A DNA stretch of 64,000 bases from an uncultured Bacteroidales bacterium (GTDB lineage Bacteria > Bacteroidota > Bacteroidia > Bacteroidales > Paludibacteraceae). The notes beneath the pieces were generated by a model. The model made no database searches. It worked only from the letters and a program-made list of their open reading frames with translations, and was not told where the DNA came from. Shown in pieces: positions 51,370-60,532 of the stretch. The stretch covers positions 62,001 through 126,000 of the forward strand of contig CADBYS010000002.1 in NCBI GenBank assembly GCA_902798965.1, in the 5' to 3' direction. Each line of letters opens with the position of its first letter. The first letter of the stretch is position 1. The position numbers and the translations under genes are program-made.

Positions 51370-52758
51370 ATGTTTTTAGGGATAGACAAGAAGCCTCAGG
51401 AAAAAATAGCTGTCATTGATGACAGCGCTATAGAATTGACTTATGGCGATTTGTGTCGGTATGCGGATGATTTCCGCGTAATGCTACCATCCCGTACATT
51501 GGTGTTCCTTCTTGCCGAGAACCGCATCGGCTCGCTGATCGGTTATACTTCGCTGTTGAACAACCATGTCGTTCCGCTCATTATCAGCAGTGCTACTGAA
51601 CGAACGCTGTTTGACAACCTGTATGCTACCTATCGTCCGCAGTATCTGTGGCTTCCCATAGAGAAAGTAGCAGAATATACGGCGAACGAGCCGATATATA
51701 CCGCTCAAGGCTACGCCTTGGTTCGAACCGGTTTCCCGCAAGCACATTTATATGATGATTTGTCGCTCCTACTGCCGACATCAGGTAGTACCGGTAGCCC
51801 GAAGCTGGTGCGTCATAGTTACCGTAATATCGAGGCGAATGCGGAGAATGTGATGAACCTGTTCGGCATTACGTCTTCAGAGCGCGCATTGGCTTCATTG
51901 CCGATGCATTATACAATGGGCTTGTCGGTCATCGCATCGCATCTATATGCCGGAGCAACGGTTCTCCTGTGCAGTAAGTCGCTATTGGATGCCGGATTCT
52001 GGAAGATGCTGCGTGACCGCGAGGCGACAAGCATAACCGGAGTACCCTATAGTTACGAGCTACTCGCCAAGTTGCGTTTCTTCCGTATGGATTTGCCGCA
52101 CCTGACCACCATCACCCAAGGGGGAGGTAAACTGACGGAGGAACTATGGCGGCAGATTGTGGATTATTGCCAGTCGCATGGCAAGCGCTTCATTGCAACT
52201 TATGGCCAGTCGGAGTGCACAGCGCGTATGGCATATTTGCCGGCGCATCTGGCTGCAACGAAAATCGGCAGTATCGGTATCGCGGAACCCGGAGGAAAGT
52301 TATCGATTATCAACAATGATAATGTCGAAACCTTTGATGGTGAGGATACCGGCGAGATGGTTTATCGCGGCGAGAATGTAACACTTGGTTATGCCAACAG
52401 TTGTGAAGACCTTTTGCTTGGTGATGAGAACCACGGCGTGATGCACACCGGCGATCTGGCTCGGCGTGATGCAGAGGGATGCTATTATATTATAGGGCGT
52501 CTAAAGCGTTTCCTCAAGATTTTCGGTTTGCGTATCGGATTGGATGAAGTGGAGAATATCATCCGGACAAATTATGATACCGATTGCTATTGCAGTGGTA
52601 CGGATGAGAAACTGATTGTCAAGGTAACCAATCCTGCTGTTGCGGTTAGCATACCGACATTGATAGAGGACAAAACGCATCTGTTCCATCAGCGCGTAGA
52701 GGTGCTTGTGGTCGATAAGATTCTGCGAAATGAAGCAGGCAAAGTGATTAATCAATAA
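51370..52758 (+). CDS. AMP-forming acyl-ACP/CoA ligase of the ANL family
   Basis: The 462-residue product activates a carboxylic acid as an acyl-adenylate and passes it to a thiol. The P-loop LLPTSGSTGSPKLVRH lies near 134-149, the A5-type motif reads ATYGQSECTARM, and the A7/A8 region is MHTGDLARRDAEGCYYIIGRLKRFLKIFGLRI. The C-terminal lysine (EAGKVINQ) is present. The ACP gene lies 13 bases downstream, so it probably loads a starter or finished acid onto that carrier. The DNA is visibly less AT-rich than the neighbouring acyltransferase genes. Confidence 0.9.
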   Translation: MFLGIDKKPQEKIAVIDDSAIELTYGDLCRYADDFRVMLPSRTLVFLLAENRIGSLIGYTSLLNNHVVPLIISSATERTLFDNLYATYRPQYLWLPIEKVAEYTANEPIYTAQGYALVRTGFPQAHLYDDLSLLLPTSGSTGSPKLVRHSYRNIEANAENVMNLFGITSSERALASLPMHYTMGLSVIASHLYAGATVLLCSKSLLDAGFWKMLRDREATSITGVPYSYELLAKLRFFRMDLPHLTTITQGGGKLTEELWRQIVDYCQSHGKRFIATYGQSECTARMAYLPAHLAATKIGSIGIAEPGGKLSIINNDNVETFDGEDTGEMVYRGENVTLGYANSCEDLLLGDENHGVMHTGDLARRDAEGCYYIIGRLKRFLKIFGLRIGLDEVENIIRTNYDTDCYCSGTDEKLIVKVTNPAVAVSIPTLIEDKTHLFHQRVEVLVVDKILRNEAGKVINQ

Positions 52759-52771
52759 AATCAAATACATT

Positions 52772-53011
52772 ATGACAAATTTGGAAAAACTGAATAACAT
52801 CTTTTGCGAGATGTTCAGTGTAAACGTAGAGGAATTGCAAGCGGATTTTAATCGTGAGCATGTTGCCAATTGGGACTCGGTGCATCAGGTTGGACTCAGT
52901 TCTACTATTGAGGATGAGTTCGACATCATGCTTGATCCGGAAGATATTATTGCACTCACGTCCTACGAAGGAGCTAAGTCGGTGCTGGCAAAATACGATA
53001 TAGAGTTATAA
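52772..53011 (+). CDS. Acyl carrier protein 2 of the polysaccharide-locus cassette
   Basis: The 79-residue ACP has phosphopantetheine Ser36 in NWDSVHQVGL and the usual helix pattern, ending VLAKYDIEL. It lies one base before the second KAS III-like gene and 13 bases after the ligase gene, forming a ligase-ACP-KAS unit that parallels the ACP-KAS-SDR unit at 47567. Confidence 0.92.
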   Translation: MTNLEKLNNIFCEMFSVNVEELQADFNREHVANWDSVHQVGLSSTIEDEFDIMLDPEDIIALTSYEGAKSVLAKYDIEL

Positions 53012-53012
53012 T

Positions 53013-54074
53013 ATGGCTTATTGGAATATTAAGAATGTAGCCGTTCGCGGTGTGACCGGAACGGTGCCCAATCATCCGTTCTCAACGTATGACTTTCCGT
53101 TCTTTACTCGTGAAGATGCAGAAACGTTCAATAATACGGTGGGAATTAAGAATCGCTATTTCGCGCCCGATACTATGTGCGCATCCGATATGTGCCAGGA
53201 CGCAGGGGAACGGTTGATCGAGGCTTTAGGATGGGATAAGAGTTCGATAGATGTGTTATTGTTCACTTCTGTCACGCAGGACTACAAGACCCCTCCAACC
53301 AGTGCTATCCTGCAAGACAGGATGGGGTTGCCGACTACCACGTTCGTCTTGGACGTTCCGATGGGATGCTGCGGCTGCATCTATTCCATTGTTGTGGCAG
53401 GCAATCTGCTGACAGCCGGAACAACGAAGCGCGCTATCCTGCTGATTGGGGACACTGCAGCACGTATGGGTAATGCTAACGATAAGAGCCGCATGCCACT
53501 CTTTGGTGATTGTGGCGTAGCGGTGGCGCTCGAGTATGATCCAGCCGCCACGGAAATATGCATTGACTTCAATACCCTTGGGTCAGGATATGAGGCGCTC
53601 ATGACCCCTCATGGAGGATACCGCCATCCGATTGACAAGGCTACCTCGTTCATCGAGGAAGATTTCGGGAATGGGATTATCCGTGCCCCGAAAGATGCAC
53701 TGATCAACGGCATGGATGTATTCTCGTTTGCCATTACGCGTCCGTCGCTGCAAGTGAAGAAGATGATGGATGAGTGGCAATTGGATAAGGACAATGATGT
53801 CGATTATTTCCTCATTCACCAGGCCAACAAGCTCATCGTGGATCGATTGGTCAAGAAGCTCAAATTAGCTCCGGAGAAAGTGCCGTATAACTTGCAGGAG
53901 TTTGGTAATTTGGGCGGAGCATCTATCCCGATGCTGATGAGTTCGGAGATTGCCGAATCGTTGCGTACCCGACCTCTGTCGCTGATCTGTTCTTCATTTG
54001 GTTTGGGATTGACGTGGGCTACAATGTGGCTGCGTACCCAACCGATGGTAGTGGTGGACGTTCATAAATTATAG
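53013..54074 (+). CDS. 3-oxoacyl-ACP synthase III (KAS III)-like enzyme 2
   Basis: The 353-residue product has the active-site Cys in VPMGCCGCIYS (first Cys of the pair by alignment with enzyme 1), the His in FLIHQANKLIV and the Asn in EFGNLGGASIP. The N-terminal WNIKNVAVRGVTGTVPNHP matches FabH-like relatives. As the second condensing enzyme in the locus, with its own ACP, it could extend the chain by another two carbons or start a different acyl group. Confidence 0.92.
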   Translation: MAYWNIKNVAVRGVTGTVPNHPFSTYDFPFFTREDAETFNNTVGIKNRYFAPDTMCASDMCQDAGERLIEALGWDKSSIDVLLFTSVTQDYKTPPTSAILQDRMGLPTTTFVLDVPMGCCGCIYSIVVAGNLLTAGTTKRAILLIGDTAARMGNANDKSRMPLFGDCGVAVALEYDPAATEICIDFNTLGSGYEALMTPHGGYRHPIDKATSFIEEDFGNGIIRAPKDALINGMDVFSFAITRPSLQVKKMMDEWQLDKDNDVDYFLIHQANKLIVDRLVKKLKLAPEKVPYNLQEFGNLGGASIPMLMSSEIAESLRTRPLSLICSSFGLGLTWATMWLRTQPMVVVDVHKL

Positions 54075-54075
54075 T

Positions 54076-55065
54076 ATGACATACGCTCCTGTTATTATTC
54101 CAACTCTTAATCGTTACGAGCATTTTCGCCAATGCTTGGATTCTTTGGAGCGTTGTACAGGAGCAGAGCAGACCGAGGTGTACATAGGGCTTGATTTTCC
54201 GCCGTCTGACAAGTATGTGGATGGTTGGAAGAAAATTGATGCCTATCTTGCGGAAAAGGAGAAGCAAAACGGCCTTAAACGGCTGATCGTAATCCGCAGG
54301 ACAGAGAATAGGGGGCTTGTCAGCGGCAAGAAATTAAGTAATATGACGGGGCTTTTTGCCTATGTGATGAGCAAGTATGACGCATTGATTGCTTCGGAGG
54401 ATGATAATGTGTTCAGCCCGAACTTTCTGGAGTATATCAACAAAGGTTTGGCCCGGTACGAAAATGACCCGTCCATTCAAGCGATTGTAGGATACGCTCA
54501 CCCCTACCATTTCAAGCATGCGAATAACAATCATTACCGCCATAATACGGATATGTCCGTATGGGGATATGCTACGTGGACAAAAAAACAACGTGAAATG
54601 TCAGCTTTTGTTCGTGACGGGGGGATAAGCAAGATGTTGTCCTTACGCTCGATATATAAAGTGTATAAGCACGGTTGGTTGCGATTGTACCAGTTCCTGT
54701 TGTTAGCTCTAAAAAGAGAGAAAATCAGGCTAACTGATAGCGCAATGTCTGTTTATCTAATTCTTACAGATAGATATGTTATCGTGCCAACCTTATCAAA
54801 GGTTAGAAATATAGGCTGGGATTTGCAGGGAAATAGTTTCAAAAATGGAATGCAAGGGAAAGATAAAATAGCAGAACGCCATAATTCGCAACCAATAGAT
54901 ACCGCTGAACACTTTGATTATGTCGGGGATGATCATGCTTATATGGATTACAACAATACGATTGCAGTCAAGGAGAGTGATGGCTATATGAGTTTTGGGA
55001 AGTTTATCAAAAATGTATTAACCTCCTTGAGCAGGGGTGTGAAAAACGCAGTCCGCAAGTCATGA
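54076..55065 (+). CDS. Glycosyltransferase, GT-A fold (GT2-like)
   Basis: The 329-residue product opens with VIIPTLNRYEHFRQCLDSL and carries a metal-binding EDD (LIASEDDNVFSPNFLEYI) near residue 115. It is unlike standard GT2 in its long C-terminal half and shares features (EDD, then WGYATW) with the enzyme at 59509. It is cytoplasmic or membrane-associated and should add one sugar to the lipid-linked repeat unit. Donor and linkage are unknown. Confidence 0.85.
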   Translation: MTYAPVIIPTLNRYEHFRQCLDSLERCTGAEQTEVYIGLDFPPSDKYVDGWKKIDAYLAEKEKQNGLKRLIVIRRTENRGLVSGKKLSNMTGLFAYVMSKYDALIASEDDNVFSPNFLEYINKGLARYENDPSIQAIVGYAHPYHFKHANNNHYRHNTDMSVWGYATWTKKQREMSAFVRDGGISKMLSLRSIYKVYKHGWLRLYQFLLLALKREKIRLTDSAMSVYLILTDRYVIVPTLSKVRNIGWDLQGNSFKNGMQGKDKIAERHNSQPIDTAEHFDYVGDDHAYMDYNNTIAVKESDGYMSFGKFIKNVLTSLSRGVKNAVRKS

Positions 55066-55143
55066 TATGAGCTGAAAATGTGATCGGATTTCTGCATGCT
55101 TTTATGTAGCAGAAAGCAGTATTATCGGTCATAATGCTGGAAA

Positions 55144-56331
55144 ATGTCCAAAAAGATATATCTCATACTATTTGTCATACTTTGTCTTAACGGGTGGGGA
55201 GTGCGGTTCATTCCTCACCTATCATCAACGACATGGCTCGTTGTGCAAGTATTCTATCTGCTTTTTGGATATGTTCATTGGAGCAGAATAGAGAGAAACC
55301 AATTCGGTAAAGGATATTTGGGTGTATTCGTATGTATCGTGCTTGGTATCGTATTATCTATGATACCTGCATGGCTATACTATGAACAAGGATTTCGCAT
55401 ATCCATAATTGCATATCGACGTCAGATATTGTGGCTGACGATTCCAGTTCTTCTGCGTATAGCACCGTCTGAGGACGATATAGTCGGGGCTATCAAAGTG
55501 ATTGTTCTTCTCATATGGGGGGTACTTTTGATGCGCATGTTTGCCCCAGGATTGCTGTATGTCAATGAAGATGTGTTAGAAGAATATCAAGAAACAGGCT
55601 ATTATGGCTACATAATCGGATTTACGTTAGCTGTCATACCGTTGTATTATAGTGTAGAACGTGTCTTGTCCAATGGATTAGGCAACAAGAAGGATATATT
55701 TTGGATAATAGTATGCTTTGCACTACTATTTGTAATGCGAAATAGAAGCATTCTTTTCGCGTCTTCTATCGTTATCTTTGTCTCCATACTGAGGATGCAA
55801 TCGCGCAACAAGCCGATTATTATATTTATGGCAATATTGGTTGTGGGCATGTTCTTGTCCGCTACATACGATATATGGATGGCTCTTCTGAGTAGGACAC
55901 AAATAGATCTTTCTGATGAAGACTATAACCGAAATGTTGCATATACCTACTTCCTTACGGAAGCGAATCAACATCTCCTTCAGTATTTTTTGGGGCATGG
56001 ATATATTAGCTCGCACGTGTCATCTATTGTGGAAAACCTGCAAATGAGGGGCATATATAATTCGGATGTTGGCTTTGTCGGTTTTTGGAATGAGTATGGT
56101 TTCCTACCGATTATAGCATTTACGTACATGTCCTTGCGAGCCCTGTTTGACAAAGTGATTCCCTCTTATGTCGGAATGATAGGGCTGACCATATTGTTAT
56201 GTGCTCCAACAATCAGTTATTTCGGAAATATTTCCCATGCGCTGATGTTTATGATAATGTATATTTTGGTTTGTTATTACCACTATCAATCCAAATTGGT
56301 ATTAGAGTGTGATACGATAGTTGAAGGATAA
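55144..56331 (+). CDS. O-antigen/capsule polymerase, Wzy-like
   Basis: The 395-residue product is very hydrophobic, with about 11 membrane helices (for example VVQVFYLLFGYVHW, GYLGVFVCIVLGIVLSMIP). A large periplasmic loop after about residue 245 (SRTQIDLSDEDYNRNVAYTY) matches the Wzy layout. Wzy joins lipid-linked repeat units in the periplasm. No motif is diagnostic; the call rests on topology and position in the locus. Confidence 0.82.
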   Translation: MSKKIYLILFVILCLNGWGVRFIPHLSSTTWLVVQVFYLLFGYVHWSRIERNQFGKGYLGVFVCIVLGIVLSMIPAWLYYEQGFRISIIAYRRQILWLTIPVLLRIAPSEDDIVGAIKVIVLLIWGVLLMRMFAPGLLYVNEDVLEEYQETGYYGYIIGFTLAVIPLYYSVERVLSNGLGNKKDIFWIIVCFALLFVMRNRSILFASSIVIFVSILRMQSRNKPIIIFMAILVVGMFLSATYDIWMALLSRTQIDLSDEDYNRNVAYTYFLTEANQHLLQYFLGHGYISSHVSSIVENLQMRGIYNSDVGFVGFWNEYGFLPIIAFTYMSLRALFDKVIPSYVGMIGLTILLCAPTISYFGNISHALMFMIMYILVCYYHYQSKLVLECDTIVEG

Positions 56332-56338
56332 TCAAGTG

Positions 56339-57238
56339 ATGAAGACAGCTGTAATCATTGTAAATTATCATAACCAACCATTGACGATTCATTTCGTAAA
56401 GAATGAATTGGGAAAAGTATATGAGAAGTTGTGTGTGATAATCGTGAATAATGATGCCACGTCTCATTCAGATGGAGAGTTGGTAACTGCGCTTGATGCC
56501 GAGCTCGTAAAAGAAGGAACATTCCGAACGAGTGCATCCAGTGTATATGTAATCTCATCACCGGAGAATTTAGGGTTTGCCCAAGCGAACAATTTGGCTG
56601 TGGACTTTATCCATAACTACTTGAAAACCGACTACTTGTTATTCACCAATAATGATATTGTAATACAGGATCCGGACATCATTCAACAATTGATCCAGAA
56701 ACTTGATGCCGACTATAGAATCGGGATGATAGGCCCTCAAATAGTGGGTATTGATGGAGAGAAGCAAAGTCCGTTCCCGTATCAGTTATTTTGGGATAGA
56801 TACGTTAGGATGTATTTATATACTCCATTCATGACCAAAGAAAAGAAAGTAGAACGATTTGAACTCAATTATCAGGAGAATGCACGTGAAGGATTTCATT
56901 ACCGGATTATGGGATCGTTCTTTTTGATGCGGCTCGCTGACTATTTGGCAATAGGTGGCATGGATCCGGGCACATTCCTGTATGCCGAGGAGATGATTCT
57001 TTCTGAGCGACTAAAGCAAATCAACAAGGGCGTGTATTACTATCCACAAGCTATAGTTCAGCATATACATGGCGCAACTACGAAAAAGTCCATGACGCAT
57101 AGGACGATATGTTTGGAAAAGATGAAATCGGAATGCTATTATTATCATCAATATATGCATGTGCCGGAATTGGAGTTGTTCATAGGATGCCGCTTGTATA
57201 AATGTATGCAGTCTCTTAAATACTTGGTAAAGAGATAA
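56339..57238 (+). CDS. GT2-family glycosyltransferase (rhamnosyltransferase-like)
   Basis: The ATG at 56339 (MKTAVIIVNYHNQPLTIHFV) follows the polymerase stop by seven bases. The 299-residue GT-A enzyme has the DxD-like NNDIVIQDPDIIQQL, the SPENLGFAQANNLAV motif and an acidic active-site segment in FLYAEEMILSERLK, as in WbbL-type rhamnosyl- and fucosyltransferases. A GDP-fucose donor is possible, given gmd/fcl in the locus, but is unproven. Confidence 0.9.
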   Translation: MKTAVIIVNYHNQPLTIHFVKNELGKVYEKLCVIIVNNDATSHSDGELVTALDAELVKEGTFRTSASSVYVISSPENLGFAQANNLAVDFIHNYLKTDYLLFTNNDIVIQDPDIIQQLIQKLDADYRIGMIGPQIVGIDGEKQSPFPYQLFWDRYVRMYLYTPFMTKEKKVERFELNYQENAREGFHYRIMGSFFLMRLADYLAIGGMDPGTFLYAEEMILSERLKQINKGVYYYPQAIVQHIHGATTKKSMTHRTICLEKMKSECYYYHQYMHVPELELFIGCRLYKCMQSLKYLVKR

Positions 57239-58398
57239 TGAAAGTCCTGTTCGTAACACATCATTATCTGCACGGCAATGGCGGTGGCGTATTCGCCTCA
57301 AGAGCGTATATCAATGCCTTTGCCGAAATAGCGGAACATATTACCCTCCTGTATCCGTATAAGGATGGTATGGAGATAGAGATGGTATCTCCAAAGGTTG
57401 ATGATGTTCCTGTGAGAGATGACCGGGCGAGCATACGTAAGCTGTTCTGCTTTTTGTGCGGGGATTTGCATCGATATTATGATATATTCGAGCATGTGCT
57501 CGCGAAAGCTAACTATGACCTTGTTGTCTTTGATAACAGCAGAGTATCTTTTGGATTGATAGATGTTGCTCATCGCTATAATAAACGAGTCATAACCATT
57601 CATCATAATTGTGAATTGGAATATGTCAGGGATAACAGCCGTGGACTTTTAGGCCTTGTCAATTTGTATTGGACCAAGAGGCAGGAAAGAGAAGCCGTTT
57701 TGAAGAGTGATCTGAATCTGACAATTACGCGGCAGGACTTGGATACGTTTGCTCGACTTTATTTGAACGGTAATGCAGATAAATTGCGATATTTGGGGTG
57801 TTTTGAATACGAACGGTCTGTGGTGACGCGATTGAAGGATTTTGCACCTGTAGAAAAAAAACGCTTTGTTATTACGGGGAATCTATCCGCAACTCAAACA
57901 GAAAAAGCATTGTTAGAATGGCTGGATACGTATTACCCGATTATGAATAATACTATTTCGGGATTCAAACTCGTAATCGCAGGTAAAAATCCGGGAGAAC
58001 GATTACGTAGAGCATGTGCTGCAAAGCATATAGAACTGATTCCTTCACCGATATCTATGACACCTATTCTTGAGGAGGCGGATATATATATATGTCCGAT
58101 TAACCTTGGTGGTGGCCTTAAGTTGCGTATCATGGATGGTCTGAAACACGGACTGCCAGTTATTGCTCATAAGAATGCCGCACGTGGATATGATGAGTTT
58201 GTGCAATCTGGTGTTGTTAGCGTGTATGATACCCCGGCTACGTTCGCCGAATGCTTGGGAAATATTGTTAACTTAAATGTCATGAAAGACACGGTACAGG
58301 ATGAATATCAGCGTCTGTTTTCTTTTGAGGCAGGAGTAGAACGCATGAAAAGTATAGTGCTCCCCTTTATGATGAATGGTAGTATAACCGGTGTGTGA
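57238..58398 (+). CDS. Glycosyltransferase, GT4-like (GT-B fold)
   Basis: The 386-residue product overlaps the previous stop by one base. The N-terminal domain opens FVTHHYLHGNGGGVFASRAY. The C-terminal donor-binding domain shows VIAGKNPGERLRRAC, the ISMTPILEEADIYICPINLGGG region and the EX7E-like LKLRIMDGLKHGLPVIAH. It is predicted to be a retaining transferase acting on the cytoplasmic face. The sugar is unknown. Confidence 0.88.
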   Translation: MKVLFVTHHYLHGNGGGVFASRAYINAFAEIAEHITLLYPYKDGMEIEMVSPKVDDVPVRDDRASIRKLFCFLCGDLHRYYDIFEHVLAKANYDLVVFDNSRVSFGLIDVAHRYNKRVITIHHNCELEYVRDNSRGLLGLVNLYWTKRQEREAVLKSDLNLTITRQDLDTFARLYLNGNADKLRYLGCFEYERSVVTRLKDFAPVEKKRFVITGNLSATQTEKALLEWLDTYYPIMNNTISGFKLVIAGKNPGERLRRACAAKHIELIPSPISMTPILEEADIYICPINLGGGLKLRIMDGLKHGLPVIAHKNAARGYDEFVQSGVVSVYDTPATFAECLGNIVNLNVMKDTVQDEYQRLFSFEAGVERMKSIVLPFMMNGSITGV

Positions 58399-58400
58399 TT

Positions 58401-59498
58401 ATGCAGAAAGAACGTTTACGTTATCTTGATTTAGGAGCAGGAATCATGATCCTGTATATGATGATTGGGCATGCATTGCAGGCACAATTCTCCATGGAGA
58501 CTTATGGTGTGCTTCATGGAATAGCATGGCCATGGTTGGATATGAGTCATATCCGGATGGTTAGAGGCGTACCGATGGAGGAGTATCGGCATGCGTTGTA
58601 CCCCTATCTGCATTTCTTGATGGCGTGGTTTTTTTATAAATCAGGTCAGTTCTTTTCAAAACGAGGCAGCCTGGATCTTTTATGTGGTGATTCAAGCAAA
58701 CTCTTGCGAGTGTTCGTAATATGGAGTGCTATTGGATATATATTCCATATCTCTATACTGGCGACGCGTGGCGTGTTGACGTTACGTGCAGCAACTTTGG
58801 GAGTTGCGAAAACATTTGTTCTTCGTGGTAATATACCTCTCAATTATCCGTTGTGGTTCTTGTTTACATTGTTTCTCGTCCGTCAGTTGGCCAATATCGT
58901 TCTGCCCGCGAAAAGTAGTAAAAGTTTTATCCCTGTTGGTGCATTGGTTGTTTGCGTGACATACTTGTTGTCATTCCTGCTATGGAAATATCATCCCCAA
59001 TGGTTGCCATATTATATAGCGAATTCCATCGTCGGGCTGATGTTTTTCACACTTGGGTATTGCATCTCACAATACGAAACGAAATGGTGGCTTTGCTTGC
59101 CGTGTATAGTTGGATACATTGCGTGTTATATATGGGGGTTTTCAATCGTTCAATATTTCCCAAACACCTTACATGCAGGTCATTATTTATTGAATATGCC
59201 GACAGCGTTATGCGGGATAGTGACATTTAATGTTATGTGCAGACTGGTTGTTGAATATGTACCCCAAATAATTGTACCGTTTGAAATAGTGGCAAAAAAT
59301 GCAATGATCCTATATGTTGCGCATGGTATCCTATATGTTACTATATCTGAAGTTATTTTGAAATTTGAGATAGTGAGCATTATGCCTTATGCTTTCCCCA
59401 TGATTCTTGCCGCTTACGTTCTGCTTCTGCCGGTTGTCTGCATGTTGTATAACCGAATCAAAAAGAAAGGTGTTGACACAAAACCGACAATATCTTGA
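58401..59498 (+). CDS. Membrane acyltransferase, acyltransferase-3 family, copy 1
   Basis: The 365-residue integral membrane protein starts at ATG 58401. It has about 10 hydrophobic helices, and RYLDLGAGIMILYMMIGHALQ provides the family's early His (near residue 26). Such proteins O-acetylate polysaccharide residues, using acyl donors from the cytoplasm. It differs from the copy at 61824 by a longer loop after the first helix (SMETYGVLHGIAWPWLDMSH). Confidence 0.85.
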   Translation: MQKERLRYLDLGAGIMILYMMIGHALQAQFSMETYGVLHGIAWPWLDMSHIRMVRGVPMEEYRHALYPYLHFLMAWFFYKSGQFFSKRGSLDLLCGDSSKLLRVFVIWSAIGYIFHISILATRGVLTLRAATLGVAKTFVLRGNIPLNYPLWFLFTLFLVRQLANIVLPAKSSKSFIPVGALVVCVTYLLSFLLWKYHPQWLPYYIANSIVGLMFFTLGYCISQYETKWWLCLPCIVGYIACYIWGFSIVQYFPNTLHAGHYLLNMPTALCGIVTFNVMCRLVVEYVPQIIVPFEIVAKNAMILYVAHGILYVTISEVILKFEIVSIMPYAFPMILAAYVLLLPVVCMLYNRIKKKGVDTKPTIS

Positions 59499-59508
59499 TA
59501 ATACTCCA

Positions 59509-60417
59509 ATGACTTTTATGAGCACAAAACTTCCCATACTCATTCTTGCGTATAACCGTCCCGATTTGGTAGCGCAAGTCATGCAAGTGGTGCAAATTTA
59601 TCAACCGCCTCGCCTGTATCTTGCATGTGACGGCCCCCGCTTGCATAAGCAAGGGGATGAAGAACGTGTGGATGAGACCAGACGAACAATGGAGTCAGCT
59701 GTCAATTGGGATTGTGATCTACATACATTATTCAGAGAGCAGAACCTTGGATGTGCTCAAGGAGTATATGAGGCTATTTCATGGTTCTTCGATCAAGAGG
59801 AATATGGTGTAATTATTGAAGATGATGTAGTCGTTAGTCAGGATTTCTTTAAATTATGTGAGGATTTGTTACCTCGGTATAAAAACGATACGAAGATTAT
59901 GCAAATATCTTCACTTAATACAAGCGGACGAGTAGATATCCCGAATTCGTATGTGTATTCTCAAGTATTTCATTGTTGGGGGTGGGCGTCATGGCGTAGA
60001 GCATGGCAACAGATGGATATGCAAATGAACGGAATAACCAAGACCACTATACCTTATCTGGTTAAGCGGATCGGATTATTCAGAGGGTGCATGATGTACT
60101 ACTACTTCAAGCAACTGTATGCACATCTGGAGCAATCCACGTCATGGGCAACACGTTGGTATAATAGTATCTTATGCTCCGATGGATTAGTTATATGTCC
60201 AGGAGTAAATCTGGGTATAAACATAGGTCTCACGCAAGGTGAGCATTATAAGCATAGTGATGCGCATCGACCAGAAGCATCGTTAGACTTGAATAGGTTG
60301 AGTTGGCCAATTAAATATGATGACTCACAAATCATAAACAAACGACAAAAAAAATATGACACTTTGTTTTTTGCCAAAACAAAGTGGTATGGTCTTTTGC
60401 ATAAATTTTCTCATTAA
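59509..60417 (+). CDS. Glycosyltransferase, GT-A fold with EDD motif
   Basis: The ATG at 59509 (MTFMSTKLPILILAYNRPDL) is used because the longer frame overlaps the acyltransferase. The 302-residue enzyme has the ILAYNRPD start, EQNLGCAQGVYEAISWFF, the metal site IIEDDVVVSQDFF and CWGWASWRRAW near the centre. This pattern is frequent in polysaccharide loci of Bacteroidota. Donor and acceptor are unknown. Confidence 0.87.
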   Translation: MTFMSTKLPILILAYNRPDLVAQVMQVVQIYQPPRLYLACDGPRLHKQGDEERVDETRRTMESAVNWDCDLHTLFREQNLGCAQGVYEAISWFFDQEEYGVIIEDDVVVSQDFFKLCEDLLPRYKNDTKIMQISSLNTSGRVDIPNSYVYSQVFHCWGWASWRRAWQQMDMQMNGITKTTIPYLVKRIGLFRGCMMYYYFKQLYAHLEQSTSWATRWYNSILCSDGLVICPGVNLGINIGLTQGEHYKHSDAHRPEASLDLNRLSWPIKYDDSQIINKRQKKYDTLFFAKTKWYGLLHKFSH

Positions 60418-60532
60418 TTATTGTAGTCAACATGTTGGGGCATATCAAAAACATATTCACAATGTCGGACAACATCGAACGACTAATGCATAAAGTGCCT
60501 CTATTATAATAATAAGGTATAGGTTGCCTGCT

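Noticed and set aside
60432..60509. A 25-codon frame beginning MLGHIKNIFTMSDNIERLMH before the GT4 gene
   Set aside because: It could be the decayed start of a lost gene, but it is too short and has no recognisable family, so it is not listed as a gene.
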